Shown here one piece after another: positions 1 to 10,500 of a DNA stretch of 64,000 bases. The position numbers and the translations under genes were made by a program. The notes under the pieces were generated by a model, which saw only the letters and a program-made list of their open reading frames with translations, ran no database searches and was not told the origin of the DNA. Source of the stretch: Phymatolithon calcareum (taxonomy: Eukaryota; Rhodophyta; Florideophyceae; Hapalidiales); contig OZ345365.1 in the NCBI GenBank assembly GCA_977006965.1, positions 2,418,001 to 2,482,000 of the forward strand. Reading direction: 5' to 3'. The number at the start of each line of letters is the position of its first letter. The first letter of the stretch is position 1.

Positions 1-95
1 TCGCGCAATTAAACAATTCAATTGCTCACTACGGTTAGTCAGCATTTCGGATTGTAATTTGAATACTTCCCGCAATAGTCAAGTTAATTGTTTAT

Positions 96-482
96 TCATG
101 CCTCTTCTCCTAGGTGTACGAAACTTTCTTCTTCTGCTATAGCCTGCTCAACACGCTGGTTGACAACGCTTGACATAGCTTCCTTCACAGTTTGATCATC
201 CCAGTAAGAGCGGTTGACTTTGAGGAAAAGCATCGCCTCGAACACAATAGGAGACGTACGTTTCTTGTGATCAAGCAAAATAGAATTAGCCATGGACCAA
301 AGGCGCTCCACCTCGGCAACCGATCCTAATATGAAATCGGTGTTCATGTAACTCCGCGCACCGGGTAATGTGACATTCGTCTTCCTTTTCTTGAGGCGTT
401 GAGCAATATTTATCGGTTCCTCCGGTTCAAGCGTATAACTTTCAGACTCGTTTTCTGTCTGTCGCAGTAGCAGCCCGCTTTG
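96..482 (-). pseudogene. hAT transposase C-terminal fragment
   Basis: The frame encodes the C-terminal dimerisation region of a hAT-family transposase. The ERLWSMA motif is followed by an ILLDH segment, TSPIVFEAMLFLKVNR and WDDQTV, the usual order for this domain. The frame is open upstream of the first ATG (347) to about 482, through an acidic stretch and a basic KKRK run, but no catalytic domain is found further upstream. The block II counterpart at 39608-39900 stops earlier. It is a remnant of an old element present before the duplication. Family assignment is from motif recognition; that it is not expressed is inferred. Confidence 0.6.
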
Positions 483-580
483 GATAAATGTACGACTTCA
501 CTTATTATGTTGACTCTTCTATCTGTCTTTTCAGAAACGGCAATCTAGACACCCATACCGTTATACTTGAACGGATGAAT

Positions 581-664
581 GAATTCAACCATCCATGTGA
601 TCGTTCTGTTGTAGTGGTCTACGCAGATCACTACAACAGAACGATCAGATTGATGGTTGAATTC
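581..664. repeat. Interrupted palindrome (84 bp)
   Basis: An outer pair, 581-593 with 652-664, is perfectly complementary over 13 bp. An inner pair, 598-620 with 625-647, is complementary over 23 bp with one mismatch around a 4-base loop at 621-624. In block II the same structure is split by a pogo insertion at 40051-42131. Confidence 0.85.
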
Positions 665-716
665 AGGAACGTTGTAACTGTATACAGTACGTAGAATTTT
701 ACGTAACGAACACTAG

Positions 717-784
717 GGGAGCACGGCAACATTTTGGCCCGATAGTTATTTAGTTGATTTGGGCCAAAATGGTGCAGTGCTCCC
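717..784. repeat. Hairpin with 24-bp arms
   Basis: Arms 717-740 and 761-784 pair at 22 of 24 positions around a 20-base loop. The same hairpin is at 42237-42304 in block II, so it predates the duplication. Function is unknown; it could be the remains of a foldback element. Confidence 0.75.
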
Positions 785-1814
785 CCGGTGAACGCACGTA
801 CTAGGCATGATACATTTGAAGTGATCGTTATTTCCGACAAATCTGCTCTTGCTGAACTATACACTTTCGTACAACCTACCTACTAGCAATTCGAATTGCA
901 ATTCTTCATCAGAACCCAATTTGGGTCAAATTGCTACGAATTGCAATTAATGGCAATATCAATGGATTGCGCACGACCCCTGTACACGCCACCACACTGT
1001 ACCTGGAACCAGTCAACGTCCCCGAGGGCGAAATCTTTGACGCGTACGGAAGCTTGGTGATCGCAGATGTGGTTCCAGAAAGAAATGCGATAAGATCTGA
1101 TTACACTTCCTTGTTCCTCCTACGTTGCCCTTTCCTGTGTAGTACTTAAATTGGCCGGCCTCAAAACCGCCCAACAGTGCTGGCAATCGCTCACACTCTT
1201 GGGTGCTAAAGAGACTCAACTCAACTTGTGCTTTCTAGAGCAGATATGTGTCATTTTCTTCAGAGAGAGTTGAAAGATGACTGTTCATTCTCCGAACATG
1301 TAATGCAGAGTCGCGGGTGTTCCTCTATTAGTAAGACAGCATGCTACGAGAACACGCTGAGGACTGCCATATTCGGTGCTTGTCAACCTGGCAGCAATGG
1401 ACTATACATCAAAGTTTGCGCGTCTCTGTACACCGAGAAGAGCTTCCAGCTGATTACTGTGGGACTGACGTGCGATTTGTTCGGTCACGTAGTCGAGGCA
1501 CGGGTGCCGAGGCACGGGTGTCTCCACCGTCGTCACGTCTACCGTTACAGGCAGCAGGAGTCATTAATAGCTACATATTTGTCGCTCAGAAGCTAATTTT
1601 AGATTATATTTCGGGATACAATTTTTTTTGAAAATCTACTTCCGCGCGCTATGTTTATCAGGGGTCAAGTAACTGGTCCGTACAGTAGACGGACCAGAAG
1701 ACCTACGGGGCATGATGATCAGTTAATTTTTGCGAAAAGGGCCAAATTTACTTCAAGATTATTGAAAACGCCACTGTCCAAAGAAAATGTCGGAAAACAA
1801 CTACTTTTAGAACG
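785..1814. other. Non-coding stretch with weak ORFs shared in part with block II
   Basis: Short plus-strand ORFs at 931-1149 and 1228-1596 have counterparts at 42505-42723 and 42802-43008. I recognise no protein family, and the surrounding frames differ between blocks by indels, which argues against strong coding constraint. The blocks stop matching near 1410 and resume near 1735, so one block carries an unbounded insertion or deletion. A small tandem repeat sits at about 1495-1527 and a 9-bp inverted pair near 1672-1696. Confidence 0.4.
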
Positions 1815-1816
1815 TA

Positions 1817-3399
1817 CAACCCCACGAAATTAGTTTGCAAACACCTCCTCCAATTCTTCTAGCAACCAACAAAACGCTCTTTCTGCTCGCAATACAGCGA
1901 CAACTGGTTCGTCTAGCGCCCGTATCTATCTTTCTACAAAAAAATCCAAAACGGTTCAACTTTTACGCACTCCACGAAAGAAAAAGTATTTGCGAACACT
2001 ATTTTCGCGCGAAACAATATGCGAACGGTTGCATTTGGGCGCTCACCTGGGGCAGCCAGAAGTGGATTAATAGTGAGTTGTCCCTCCGCGCTTTTCAATA
2101 AGCTCCATGCAACGTGACGGCAAGCTTTCTACGAGGTCCAGCAAACGTTCTTGGGGTATACGATCCCATGCTGACGTGATTGCATCTATCAGATCAATAG
2201 TGTATTCGAACTGCCGAAAGTCTCCGTACACGTCACGCACAAGATCACCCCATAGATTTTCTATCGGGTTCATGTCAGGACTACGTGCAGGCCACGGCAA
2301 AACTTCGATCTGAGCGTCCATAAAATACTCTTTTGTATGCTGTGCGCTGTGAGCAGGTGCATTGTCCTGCAGAAAACGCCACCTGCCGCTGTAGGCTGAC
2401 TCCACGAAAGGCTCTAGATGCTCCGAAAGCATCTCAACGTATTGAGCTGCGTTCACGGTTTGCTCGAGAAACACAAGTGTTGGCTTGTCGCGGGCGCAGA
2501 AGCAGCCCCAGATAGTGACTCCTTCGCCGCCTTGCTGTCGACGCTTCTGGTAGCGCTGCTGGACACGTTTGTCGGCCCAGTGATAGTTGACACCATCGGG
2601 GCCGTCCAAGGTGAACCGTTTTTCGTCACTAAAAACTGTACGATGCCACAAACGCGGGTTGCTCTGCAATTGCTGTCGTGCCCATATAACGCGGTTTTGC
2701 TTGTGTAGGGGCGTCAGCTCTGGTTTGCGACGCATACATGTATATGTCAAATGCACAGAGTTTTGAAGAATTTGTTGGACGCAGCGCACAGTAACGTTCA
2801 GCTGAAACTGATCGCGGAGCTTGCGAGAAGTGTTTTGTCCTTGTGATGCTGCTCGTATTATCGATCTCACTGTTGTTGAGGACAGTTTTGGTGGTCTGCC
2901 CAGTTTTTTCATCGACAAAGGCCGACTTGCACTATTCAGAACTCGATCTACAGCTGCAACGGAGCGCCCAGTGCGACTTTCGATCTGCCGAATGCTCAGT
3001 TTCTCTTTACCGAGAGCACGAATGACCGCTTTCTCGTCCGATGTTAGTTTCCGTCCACCACCCATGATGCAGTGGCGGAAGGTAAGAGTTACCGTACACG
3101 GTACTACCTTTCCACGCACACTACTTATGTTTGCCCTTTTCAGAACCTATGATTGCCATTTCGCCTTGTGGCGGGCGCACGAAGTTTCTGTTTGCATATT
3201 GCTTCGCGCGAAAAATGTGTTCGCAAATACTTTTTCTTTCGTAGAGAGCGTAAAGCTATGTCTATTTGGATTTTTTTTGGAGAAAGCTAGAGGCGGGAGC
3301 AGGATGAACTATTTTTGGCTCTATAGTGCACATAAAGGGCACTGTGTCGGTATCTAGTCACATTGGTCCAAGTGTTCGCAAACTAATTTCGTGGAGTTG
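1817..3399 (-). mobile_element. Tc1/mariner DNA transposon, apparently complete
   Basis: Imperfect terminal inverted repeats of about 28 bp (1817-1844 and 3372-3399, two differences seen) bound the element. TA dinucleotides at 1815-1816 and 3400-3401 are the target duplication expected for this superfamily. One uninterrupted transposase gene lies inside. Block II lacks the element at the matching place near 43713, so it inserted after the duplication or was lost there. Intact gene and near-identical ends suggest recent insertion. Confidence 0.92.
2067..3065 (-). CDS. Tc1-like transposase, DD34E
   Basis: This 332-residue protein would cut and paste the surrounding element. The start is the ATG at 3065, giving MGGGRK; a longer frame to 3119 exists but adds 18 residues without family support. 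The N-terminal third holds two helix-turn-helix segments joined by a GRPPK linker, which bind the inverted repeats in this family. The catalytic triad is visible: D147 in VFSDEKRF, D234 in QDNAPAH and E269 in MNPIENLW, with exactly 34 residues between the last two. Length and triad fit a full-length Tc1-type enzyme. No frameshift or stop is seen, so it may be active. Confidence 0.93.
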   Translation of the reverse strand: MGGGRKLTSDEKAVIRALGKEKLSIRQIESRTGRSVAAVDRVLNSASRPLSMKKLGRPPKLSSTTVRSIIRAASQGQNTSRKLRDQFQLNVTVRCVQQILQNSVHLTYTCMRRKPELTPLHKQNRVIWARQQLQSNPRLWHRTVFSDEKRFTLDGPDGVNYHWADKRVQQRYQKRRQQGGEGVTIWGCFCARDKPTLVFLEQTVNAAQYVEMLSEHLEPFVESAYSGRWRFLQDNAPAHSAQHTKEYFMDAQIEVLPWPARSPDMNPIENLWGDLVRDVYGDFRQFEYTIDLIDAITSAWDRIPQERLLDLVESLPSRCMELIEKRGGTTHY

Positions 3400-3401
3400 T
3401 A

Positions 3402-3767
3402 CAGTAAGCGAAGGATTGTAGCGCAACGAAAAATCTCTCAGGTGCAATGATAATTGACAAAGGGGGCTTCAATTAAACAGTCCAATCCATTTAAAACGCC
3501 ATTTCCCGCACCTCCAGTCGCAAATCGGTGTTTTGCCACTTCTTGAAACAAATGAACGGCGGCAAAGGCTTCCGCGTCGCACGTAGAACCGACTGCTCGT
3601 GCAGTTCGCGGAAGTTCCAGCACAGTTTCATTCATCGTAATTTCCCTGTGCCCCCGGATATTATTAGGGATGTTTCTACACATTTCGAGGATATCTCCAT
3701 CCTCATCGCAGAGAACCACACTCTGATTCGAGGCCGTAGGACTCGAGGTATACGCATGTTTGTCGCC
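3402..3767. repeat. Dispersed repeat with ambiguous ORFs
   Basis: This stretch matches 43713-44080 in block II, and its first 90 bases or so match again at 62110-62200 outside the duplication, so it includes a dispersed repeat. Overlapping ORFs exist on both strands (minus 3438-3821; plus in block II 43759-44205). Neither frame is clearly better kept, and I recognise no domain. Confidence 0.5.
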
Positions 3768-4059
3768 ACACCTGGTCAAGTGGTTAAACTGATCCAGGGG
3801 ATGCACATCTAATGTGATCAAGAGAAGAATCCGGGTTCGAATCCCGGGGGTGCCTGGTTATCGCGAAGAGTCCGACGCAGTTTTCTCCTACGGGTTTTTC
3901 CGTCGTCGATACGGAGGGATTACAGTGCATCATACGTGTAAAGAAGATAAGGGAGCGGTAAAGAAAAAAGAGTCCAATCAATCTGGCCGTTCACGTGGAC
4001 TCGCGGAACGTGGAACCACCACGCTTTCTCCGGGTGGAATCGAATCGTCGAGCGGTAGG
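3768..4059 (+). mobile_element. tRNA-derived SINE, 5' part
   Basis: The element starts with a tRNA-like head carrying RNA polymerase III boxes: an A-box-like TGGTCAAGTGG at 3773-3783 and a perfect B box GGTTCGAATCC at 3834-3844. A non-tRNA body follows. It continues after a Copia insertion at 9171-9307 and ends in an AC-rich tail. A 13-bp target duplication, catgtttgtcgcc, flanks the whole at 3755-3767 and 9308-9320, and block II has the uninterrupted sequence near 44070. Without the Copia element and the 5-bp duplication it is about 424 bp. The head does not fold into a clean anticodon arm, so it is not a working tRNA gene. Mobilisation by a LINE is inferred. Confidence 0.85.
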
Positions 4060-4180
4060 TGTTGGCTCATACATACAGATACATACACCCATACATACAG
4101 GCAAGTAGTATATATAGGGACCCCTGGGAGGACATACATCGGAAAGGGGGCAGAGATCAGTAAACAACCTTGTCTCTACA
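4060..4180 (+). repeat. Copia 5' LTR
   Basis: 121 bp, starting TGTTGG and ending CTACA. A TATATATAGGG box lies at about 4109-4119 and probably directs element transcription. It is unusually short for an LTR, but the 5-bp target duplication fixes both outer ends. Confidence 0.93.
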
Positions 4181-4191
4181 GGTTATGGGCC
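4181..4191 (+). promoter_or_regulatory. Copia primer-binding site, initiator-tRNA anticodon loop type
   Basis: The 11 bases right after the 5' LTR, GGTTATGGGCC, are complementary to the anticodon loop and stem of eukaryotic initiator tRNA-Met (GGCCCATAACC), not to a tRNA 3' CCA end. This is the half-tRNA priming arrangement known from Drosophila copia and yeast Ty5. Assignment rests on base complementarity. Confidence 0.75.
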
Positions 4192-4454
4192 TCTCACACT
4201 AGCCGCTGGCGCAAGTAACATATACACCCTCTACATTCGAAGCGTAGCGCTTTGAAGCGCTACGGTAAATCGTAAGCAACACGGAGAACAATTACCGCAA
4301 GCCGTACCCCCAAGGAACGACACAATCCAAGCACTCGCGAAACGCACGAGCCCAACGCCGTGACGAGCGACGCCGCCAAGCCAACAACACACAAAACATC
4401 GAACCGCATCCGGCGGATCCCCGAGCGGGAACACAGAATAGCACGCAGAGTACG

Positions 4455-5505
4455 ATGGATCTCATGAGTATTCTCGCCCCACCACAACTCACGAAGTCCA
4501 ACTATCCCCGTTGGCACCACTTCTATTGCCGAAGAGCACGACATCGAAGCCCACCTGCTTGCCGAGGTCCCCATCCCTCCAGGGCCGGCAAATGAGACTT
4601 CCAAAACGCGCAAAGACAGAAACAAAGCAGCACGTCTCCTCATATCCACCATCTCCGACGACATGGCACTCGAACTTGGGGACGAAATCCTAACCCAAAT
4701 GCCGCATAAAATAATGTCAAACGTTAAGCGCTACTTTGATTCCAAGTGCGACGTTCAAGAACATGAGAAGCTCAACGCAAAAGCTCAAAACTGCACCCTA
4801 GCGGATGGCTCATCGATCACAGATTATATCAAGCAACACCGTCAGATCCGCTAGGAAATGATACTCGCTAAGTATCCCAAAATTTCAAACGAGCAACTCA
4901 CAGTGAACTACATAATCAAGGGATTGGCAACCCACCCTTCATATGCCACCCTCATCCCAACCTTTCAAATTGCTCAGCCGCGCACCATAAATGCCATCAG
5001 CAATGCGTTGGAAACTGTTAAGCAACCAGAGCCCGAGACTCTCGTCCTTCCAGATCCACGCCGATACAATCGTTACAAATCACGCCGAGAACCCGAAAAA
5101 TGGTGCACTTATCACCAGTCAGGTACTCACAACACTTCCGAATGCTACGCCGTCAAGAAGCGCAAAAAGGAGGAGCAACGTCGTGCAGGAAAACACAAGC
5201 CCTCCGTGCCCAAGGAAGCACCGCGTCAACAGCGCCGTGCGTATCAAGTCAATACTGAAACCGAATCGACCACGTCCTCTGACAACGACTCTGATGAAAT
5301 AAACCCCACCGTTACTTTCTATCATTTGGACTCGGCTGCCAACATTCAACAAGCACCCCCAAATGACACAACTTCCCACGCCTGGGTATGTTCGAGTAGC
5401 GGACCAATCACGAGCCCATACAACACACGCCGGTCCAATCACTATTTACACAAAGCGCCAAGAAGACCTGAAGGTACAGGAAGCAGTCACAGCACCAACA
5501 TTTAG
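4455..5505 (+). pseudogene. Copia gag and protease start, broken
   Basis: Gag-like sequence starts at the ATG at 4455 (LTKSNYPRWHH), shifts frame near 4520, runs through 4663-4851, meets an in-frame TAG at 4852-4854 and goes on in the same frame from 4858. A zinc knuckle of spacing C-x2-H-x4-H-x4-C (WCTYHQSGTHNTSEC) lies near 5100-5145. The protease active-site region near 5390 reads WVCSSSG where DSGA is expected, and the frame then shifts before the pre-integrase domain. The protein would not be functional. Confidence 0.85.
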
Positions 5506-8500
5506 AAACAATTTACTTTCTGTACCACAGCTATGCGCCGATAACAACTGTCAAGTTCTGATGGATGCAAATAGGGCCGCCATTATCTCTAAATCCCCTT
5601 CAAGCAAAGTTCTGGGAGAAGCACCGATCAAGGACGGAATGTATCGACTGGATGTTATCGAAAAAGCAGCCAATGGGGCCCGTACAGTCCCAATTAGCCA
5701 TCGTCAATTAGCTAAGCCAGCCCCACGATTGCGCACTCGTCCGACTCCCATGACTCAGGCGAAGCCAGACCCACGGAATTATCCAAGTTCAAATAATACA
5801 GCTCTTCCTAAAACTCCGGAATCTATGGCAGCACAACCACACGAAGATGACTTTCCAGACCTGCCTCACACTAAAAAGCAACAGTTCAGTGAGGCGTACG
5901 AGTGGCATATCCGCATGAACCACGTCGCGCTTCGAAAGCTTCACGAGATGGCCAAAAAGCACAATGTGGGCCTATCGGCGACTCTAAAATCCACTCCCAT
6001 ACGAATGGACTGCAGCGGATGTGCGATCGGTGCATTTCAACCTGCACCACACCAGGGAAAACTTAAACGCCCTATACCGGGGCACACAGTCGTATGTGAC
6101 ATCGCTGGTCCACTTCGCAAGACCCGAGGTGGACACCAGTATTCCTATCTTTCATTGAGCTGCACACCAGATATGCCCTTGTCTTCCTCCTCAAGAGCAA
6201 AGAAGAAGCACCAACGCACTTGAAATCTGGAGTAACTGCCATTACTCGCCACTTCAATGCCATTCCTTCAGGAATCCGGTGCGACAATGCGCGTGAATTC
6301 CTAACAAAAACTCTAACCGCGCTCTACCGCGCCAATGGAATATTCCCGTCACCTACCACCCCTCACACACCTCAAGAGAACGGGGTCGCTGAGAGATTCA
6401 ATCGGACAATTGTATCGCGTGTCCGTTCAACACTTCACGCAGCAAACCTTTCGTTTGACCAGTACTGGGATTGGGCTGTTCTCGACACCTACCACCCCTC
6501 ACACACCTCAAGAGAACGGGGTCGCTGAGAGATTCAATCGGACAATTGTATCGCGTGTCCGTTCAACACTTCACGCAGCAAACCTTTCGTTTGACCAGTA
6601 CTGGGATTGGGATGTTCTCGACACCTACCACCCCTCACACACCTCAAGAGAACGGGGTCGCTGAGAGATTCAATCGGACAATTGTATCGCGTGTCCGTTC
6701 AACACTTCACGCAGCAAACCTTTCGTTTGACCAGTACTGGGATTGGGCTGTTCTCGACACTGCGTCCAAGTACAACAGCACGATTCATGACACAATTCAG
6801 GAAATTCCAAAAATTCTGTGGCAACAGCACGCACATGAGAGATCTCCATTTCCAACATCCCGCACTAATCTACAACTATTCCGTCCATTTGCGGAGTTCG
6901 CTCATGTCGCCAATGTAAATTCACAAAAGAAAAAGTCTGACCCACGCAGCACTCTAGTGCGCTATCTGCACACGGTGGATGACGAGCATTACCGAGTTAT
7001 CCATCCCACAAATGGGCGGATTACAATCTGCAGAATTGCAAATTATCGACCTTATAACCCTAACTTTGACCCAAGACGAATGATCTACCCACAGCCGCCC
7101 TCCGCAAGAGCAAAGAACATCCCCAGAGTTAATGCCCCGCATGAGATACCACATATGGCGCATCAAATTCGACTTGACACTGCATCCGAGCCCATGCTCT
7201 GTCCTGAGGAATCCCATCTCCTAACAGATTTGTTGGATACTTCCTTAATCCCTCCGAGCCACGCTGTCAATATTACTCACGAACTATTGTTACCGACGTG
7301 GTTAACCAATGATGATAACTCACGAAACGCAGCATTGAAGCGAACTTCGCTACTGGCTATGCAGGTCAGTTCCGATACACCGCCAGTCCATACAGCGAAC
7401 TCCGTCGCTCCGAGATCTCTGGCAATGGGGCGAAAGTATCCTGACTCAGAGCAGTGGGGCGAAGCGTACAACCGTGAGCTTGAAATGCACAAGCGGTTTG
7501 GAACTTATAAATCCGTGCCTCGCAGATCAGTGCCTCCAAACACGATAATATCTCCCCCCTCTGTATCGTGCAGGTACAAGACGGATGGCAATGGAAATAT
7601 TACTGACAGAAAGGTCCGCATTAGCTACCGCGGCGATAGAATGATCCCAGATTTCCACTTCTACGCGGACGAAACCGCATGCTACACTGCTGACAAAGAT
7701 TCGATTCGACTTGTCTTGGCTCTAGCGACGCACAATAATTGGGATGCGAACCATATTGACATCACTAGTGCATTCCTCCATGAGCCTATCGATTCTCCTG
7801 TACCATTATATATGGAGCTGCCACCTTCCTTTGACAATGAAGAGGCAGACTGCGATAATGTCGCGTTGATATGCCGAAATATTTATGGTACACCACAAGC
7901 TGGTTGCACGTAGACCGATGGTCTCCGTCGCCACTTCCTATGCCATGGTTACACAGTGTCGCAATCTGATGAAAATATTTACTTGAAGCGCGATGGAACA
8001 AACATTAATGTCCTTGCTGTTACCGTGGACGATTTTTGCGCTATCACAAACACAACCGATGCGTACAATCAACTCACCCGCATACTTAAGCGCAAGTACG
8101 ATATCAAAGACCTTGGACCAATAAGCAACATCATTGGCTGGAAGATTTCACGCGATCGAAGAAATGGCACAATGACGCTGTCACAACCAGGACTTAGCCT
8201 ATCCCTGCTGCAGGCACTGGACATGGAAGATTGCTCCCCCAAACAAACTCCGTATCTTTCAGGTGTCCGGCTCCAAAATACCACTGCAGAAGACAGATCC
8301 TGCCCAAAACGCCGTTTTCAAAGTGCCGTCGGTATTCTTCGATACCTCGCTGACTGCACGCGCCCAGATCTCGGATACATCACAGGTCAGCTTGCCCGCC
8401 ACAACCAAAACCCATCCATGAGGCACTGGCGCGCGCTCCTGCAAGTTGGCCGCTACGTCCAGGGCACCCTGAACCACGGCATTCGATACGTAACTTCCTC

Positions 8501-9008
8501 ACTTGTAATTCGTGCCAAAAGTGATTCAGACTTCGCCGTCTGCCATGACTCGCGCAAGTCGACTTACGGCAACATTCTCTTTCTGGGCACTAATCCAATT
8601 TCTTGGTGCTCGCGACGGATCAAGACGACAGTGCTTAGCACATTTGAGGCTGAATATATTGCAGCGAGCAACACGGCTAGGCACACCATTTGGCTCCGAA
8701 GCCTCACGCACGAAATTGGCATTCCTCAATCAATGCCTGCACCACTCCAAATGGACAACACTGCGGCTATCCAGTTAGCAAAAAACTCCTCGCCAACCAA
8801 ACGCAGCAAGTACATAGAGATTCGATACCATTACCTTCGGGACCAAGTCAAAATTGGCAACATATGCACGGTGTATATACCGGGCGAGATCCTCACAGCG
8901 GATATCATGACAAAACCGCTACCTGGACCGCGATTTAACATGCTGAAGGGTAGCATCCCAGTAATCTCCGCAGAGTCACCTGATGTGCCCGAGACTGTTG
9001 GCTCATAA
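5440..9008 (+). pseudogene. Copia pol: integrase, reverse transcriptase, RNase H, broken
   Basis: Integrase zinc residues are visible as HIRMNH followed by CSGC near 5910-6025. The core begins at VVCDIAGP; a frameshift follows near 6150, then DNAREF and the PQENGVAERFNRT segment with the catalytic Glu. That last segment lies in a 136-bp unit repeated three times (6351-6758), which changes the frame. Reverse transcriptase resumes with the ITSAFLHEP segment, meets an in-frame TAG at 7911-7913 at the position of a usual Trp, then shows TVDDFC, a variant of YVDD. RNase H motifs (STFEAEYIAAS, MDNTAAIQLAKN) and the ending ADIMTKPL close the polyprotein. Recognition is firm; activity in cis is excluded. 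Confidence 0.93.
6351..6758 (+). repeat. 136-bp unit in three tandem copies within Copia integrase
   Basis: Copies start at 6351, 6487 and 6623 and are almost identical; the second has gatgtt where the others have gctgtt near the end. The unit carries the integrase catalytic-Glu motif. 136 is not a multiple of three, so the array breaks the reading frame. It arose after this element, or its direct parent, was copied. Confidence 0.95.
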
Positions 9009-9049
9009 TTCGCTCCTCCACATCAGCTGCTCTGCGCCTATTGGCTCAT

Positions 9050-9170
9050 AGTGGGCTCATACATACAGATACATACACCCATACATACAGGCAAGTAGTA
9101 TATATAGGGACACCTGGGAGGACATACATCGGAAAGGGGGCAGAGATCAGTAAACAACCTTGTCTCTACA
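9050..9170 (+). repeat. Copia 3' LTR
   Basis: It aligns base for base with the 5' LTR, with three differences seen (first base, fourth base and one inside). A partial copy of the LTR start, ttggctcata, occurs just upstream at 8998-9007 and 9041-9050. No classic polypurine tract is evident. Confidence 0.9.
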
Positions 9171-9307
9171 GTAGGCAGTGAAGAAGGAGTGCTCTCCTAA
9201 TTACCTAGCAGAAATAACGAACTGCCGTAATCTAAGTAGAAGATAATTCAGAACAATAAAGCACTGCCTTGCAAGCCCCACTTGGGAGCGAAGGCAACTT
9301 ACACACA
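9171..9307 (+). mobile_element. tRNA-derived SINE, 3' part
   Basis: This continues the SINE that starts at 3768, beginning with the Copia target duplication GTAGG. It ends in an AC-rich tail (acttacacacaca) directly before the 13-bp SINE target duplication at 9308-9320. Confidence 0.8.
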
Positions 9308-9320
9308 CATGTTTGTCGCC

Positions 9321-9868
9321 GTCGTCATATGCAAGGACGATATGCAGTTACGTTTTGTGTCGGGTCATAAAGTTCGACATCACGCCCAAATTCGGTATGC
9401 GCGCGCTCACCGGGTGTCAGCTCCTTCATTACTTTCGCCTTAGATTAGTAGATGATCTGATCATCAGCAAACAAGGCGAGTTCGGCAACCAAAATTTTCT
9501 CATTAAAATCCTCTGAATATAATTTGTGACAGGGATGGATGCTTGAGGACTTCCTGCCAAGAGATTTTGTTACTCATCTGCGGTTTACTCGAAGAAATAA
9601 ACTGCTAGTTTCGCAAACTTGCTTTCACGGCATCCAACGGACCCAGAGACTACGAGTTGTGTCGACCTTCTCCTTGTTAGAGGTCACGGACACTGTTCAG
9701 TCACTTGCAAGAACCTCCTCGCGGACAAGCACTGCGCTGTTGAAGACCCGCGCTGCTGAAGAACCCTATTGTCAGAGTGAAACGCCTACAAAACTGGGTG
9801 GGTGGGTGGACAACAAAAAAGCGCACCGCCACCTCAAAAATTCACCGGTAAATCTCCTACAATGAACC
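9321..9868. other. Shared stretch with unrecognised ORFs
   Basis: This matches 44081-44620 closely. A plus ORF at 9539-9865 (108 codons) has a counterpart at 44293-44616 with similar sequence, but the stop differs and no family is recognised. Block I also has 7 extra bases near 9450. Coding status is uncertain. Confidence 0.35.
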
Positions 9869-10500
9869 TTGTACTTCTGCGCGTGCGCCTGGACCCGCAA
9901 ATCTGTGGGCACGAAGCAGGTGCCTGTGCGGATCGCCGCCGTGCGCGCAACTTCCTCCGATCAGAGGCGTTCTAAACACGCGTCCACGAGAACGCGTGCG
10001 CTTTTAAGACACATGCGGAGATCAAGGATCCTGCGCCGGGCTTTATTTCAGCTGCTGCGGTTCGAAAGCTGTGCCCTGCCGCTCGCCGTGCGCAAGCCCT
10101 GCACCGTCGCGCACGGTTTCGCCCCTTCGCGGTATCGACTCGCGACCGTACCCATCGCCGCTCGTGCGTGCCATCACCCAGTTCCTTGGCGTTTGGCCCT
10201 TCGCGGCGCGGCGTCACCGGTCGACAGGATGCGTCCAGCACATCCGTACGACGTAGGCACGGCCGTGACCATCTCACGCCGCCTCGCGGAGGCGCCAGTT
10301 GTGGCCTCGGGCTGTCTCGAGCGGCTTTGGTCGGGCCTGATGACGTCCCGCGCGCTCGCTTCTCGGCTGCCAACGGTTGTGGCGACCGGTGTGTGCGGTC
10401 GATGAGCGCGTCATCAGCGGTGGATGTCTTGCGGGGGGCGTGTGCGGCTTTCGGCGGTTTGCGCGCGGTGCGTGATGGACAGACTTGGCAGGTTTGAGGC
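9869..10500. other. GC-rich stretch, probably non-coding
   Basis: Base composition is clearly higher in GC and CpG than the neighbours, and long ORFs open in several frames on both strands, as expected by chance in such DNA. The block II counterpart (44625-45285) differs by small indels that change every long frame, so none looks selected. A CpG-rich regulatory region or a GC-rich transposon remnant is possible. Confidence 0.45.

Larger units (their letters stand above)
4060..9170 (+). mobile_element. Ty1/Copia LTR retrotransposon, degenerate
   Basis: The element is bounded by 121-bp LTRs (4060-4180 and 9050-9170) and a 5-bp target duplication GTAGG (4055-4059 and 9171-9175). Domain order is gag, protease, integrase, reverse transcriptase, RNase H, as in Pseudoviridae. 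The polyprotein is broken by at least two frameshifts in gag/protease, one in the integrase, a 136-bp triplication and two in-frame TAG codons. The LTRs differ at only three positions by eye, so the copy is fairly young despite its ruined genes. It sits inside a SINE. Confidence 0.95.

Noticed and set aside
3438-3821. RNase H-like domain on the minus strand (also 43750-44034)
   Set aside because: Weak resemblance around an acidic motif only, no full set of catalytic residues, and the opposite strand is equally open.
3768-3850. A tRNA gene with perfect B box
   Set aside because: It does not form proper acceptor and anticodon stems, and it is the head of an element with a 13-bp target duplication, so it is a SINE.
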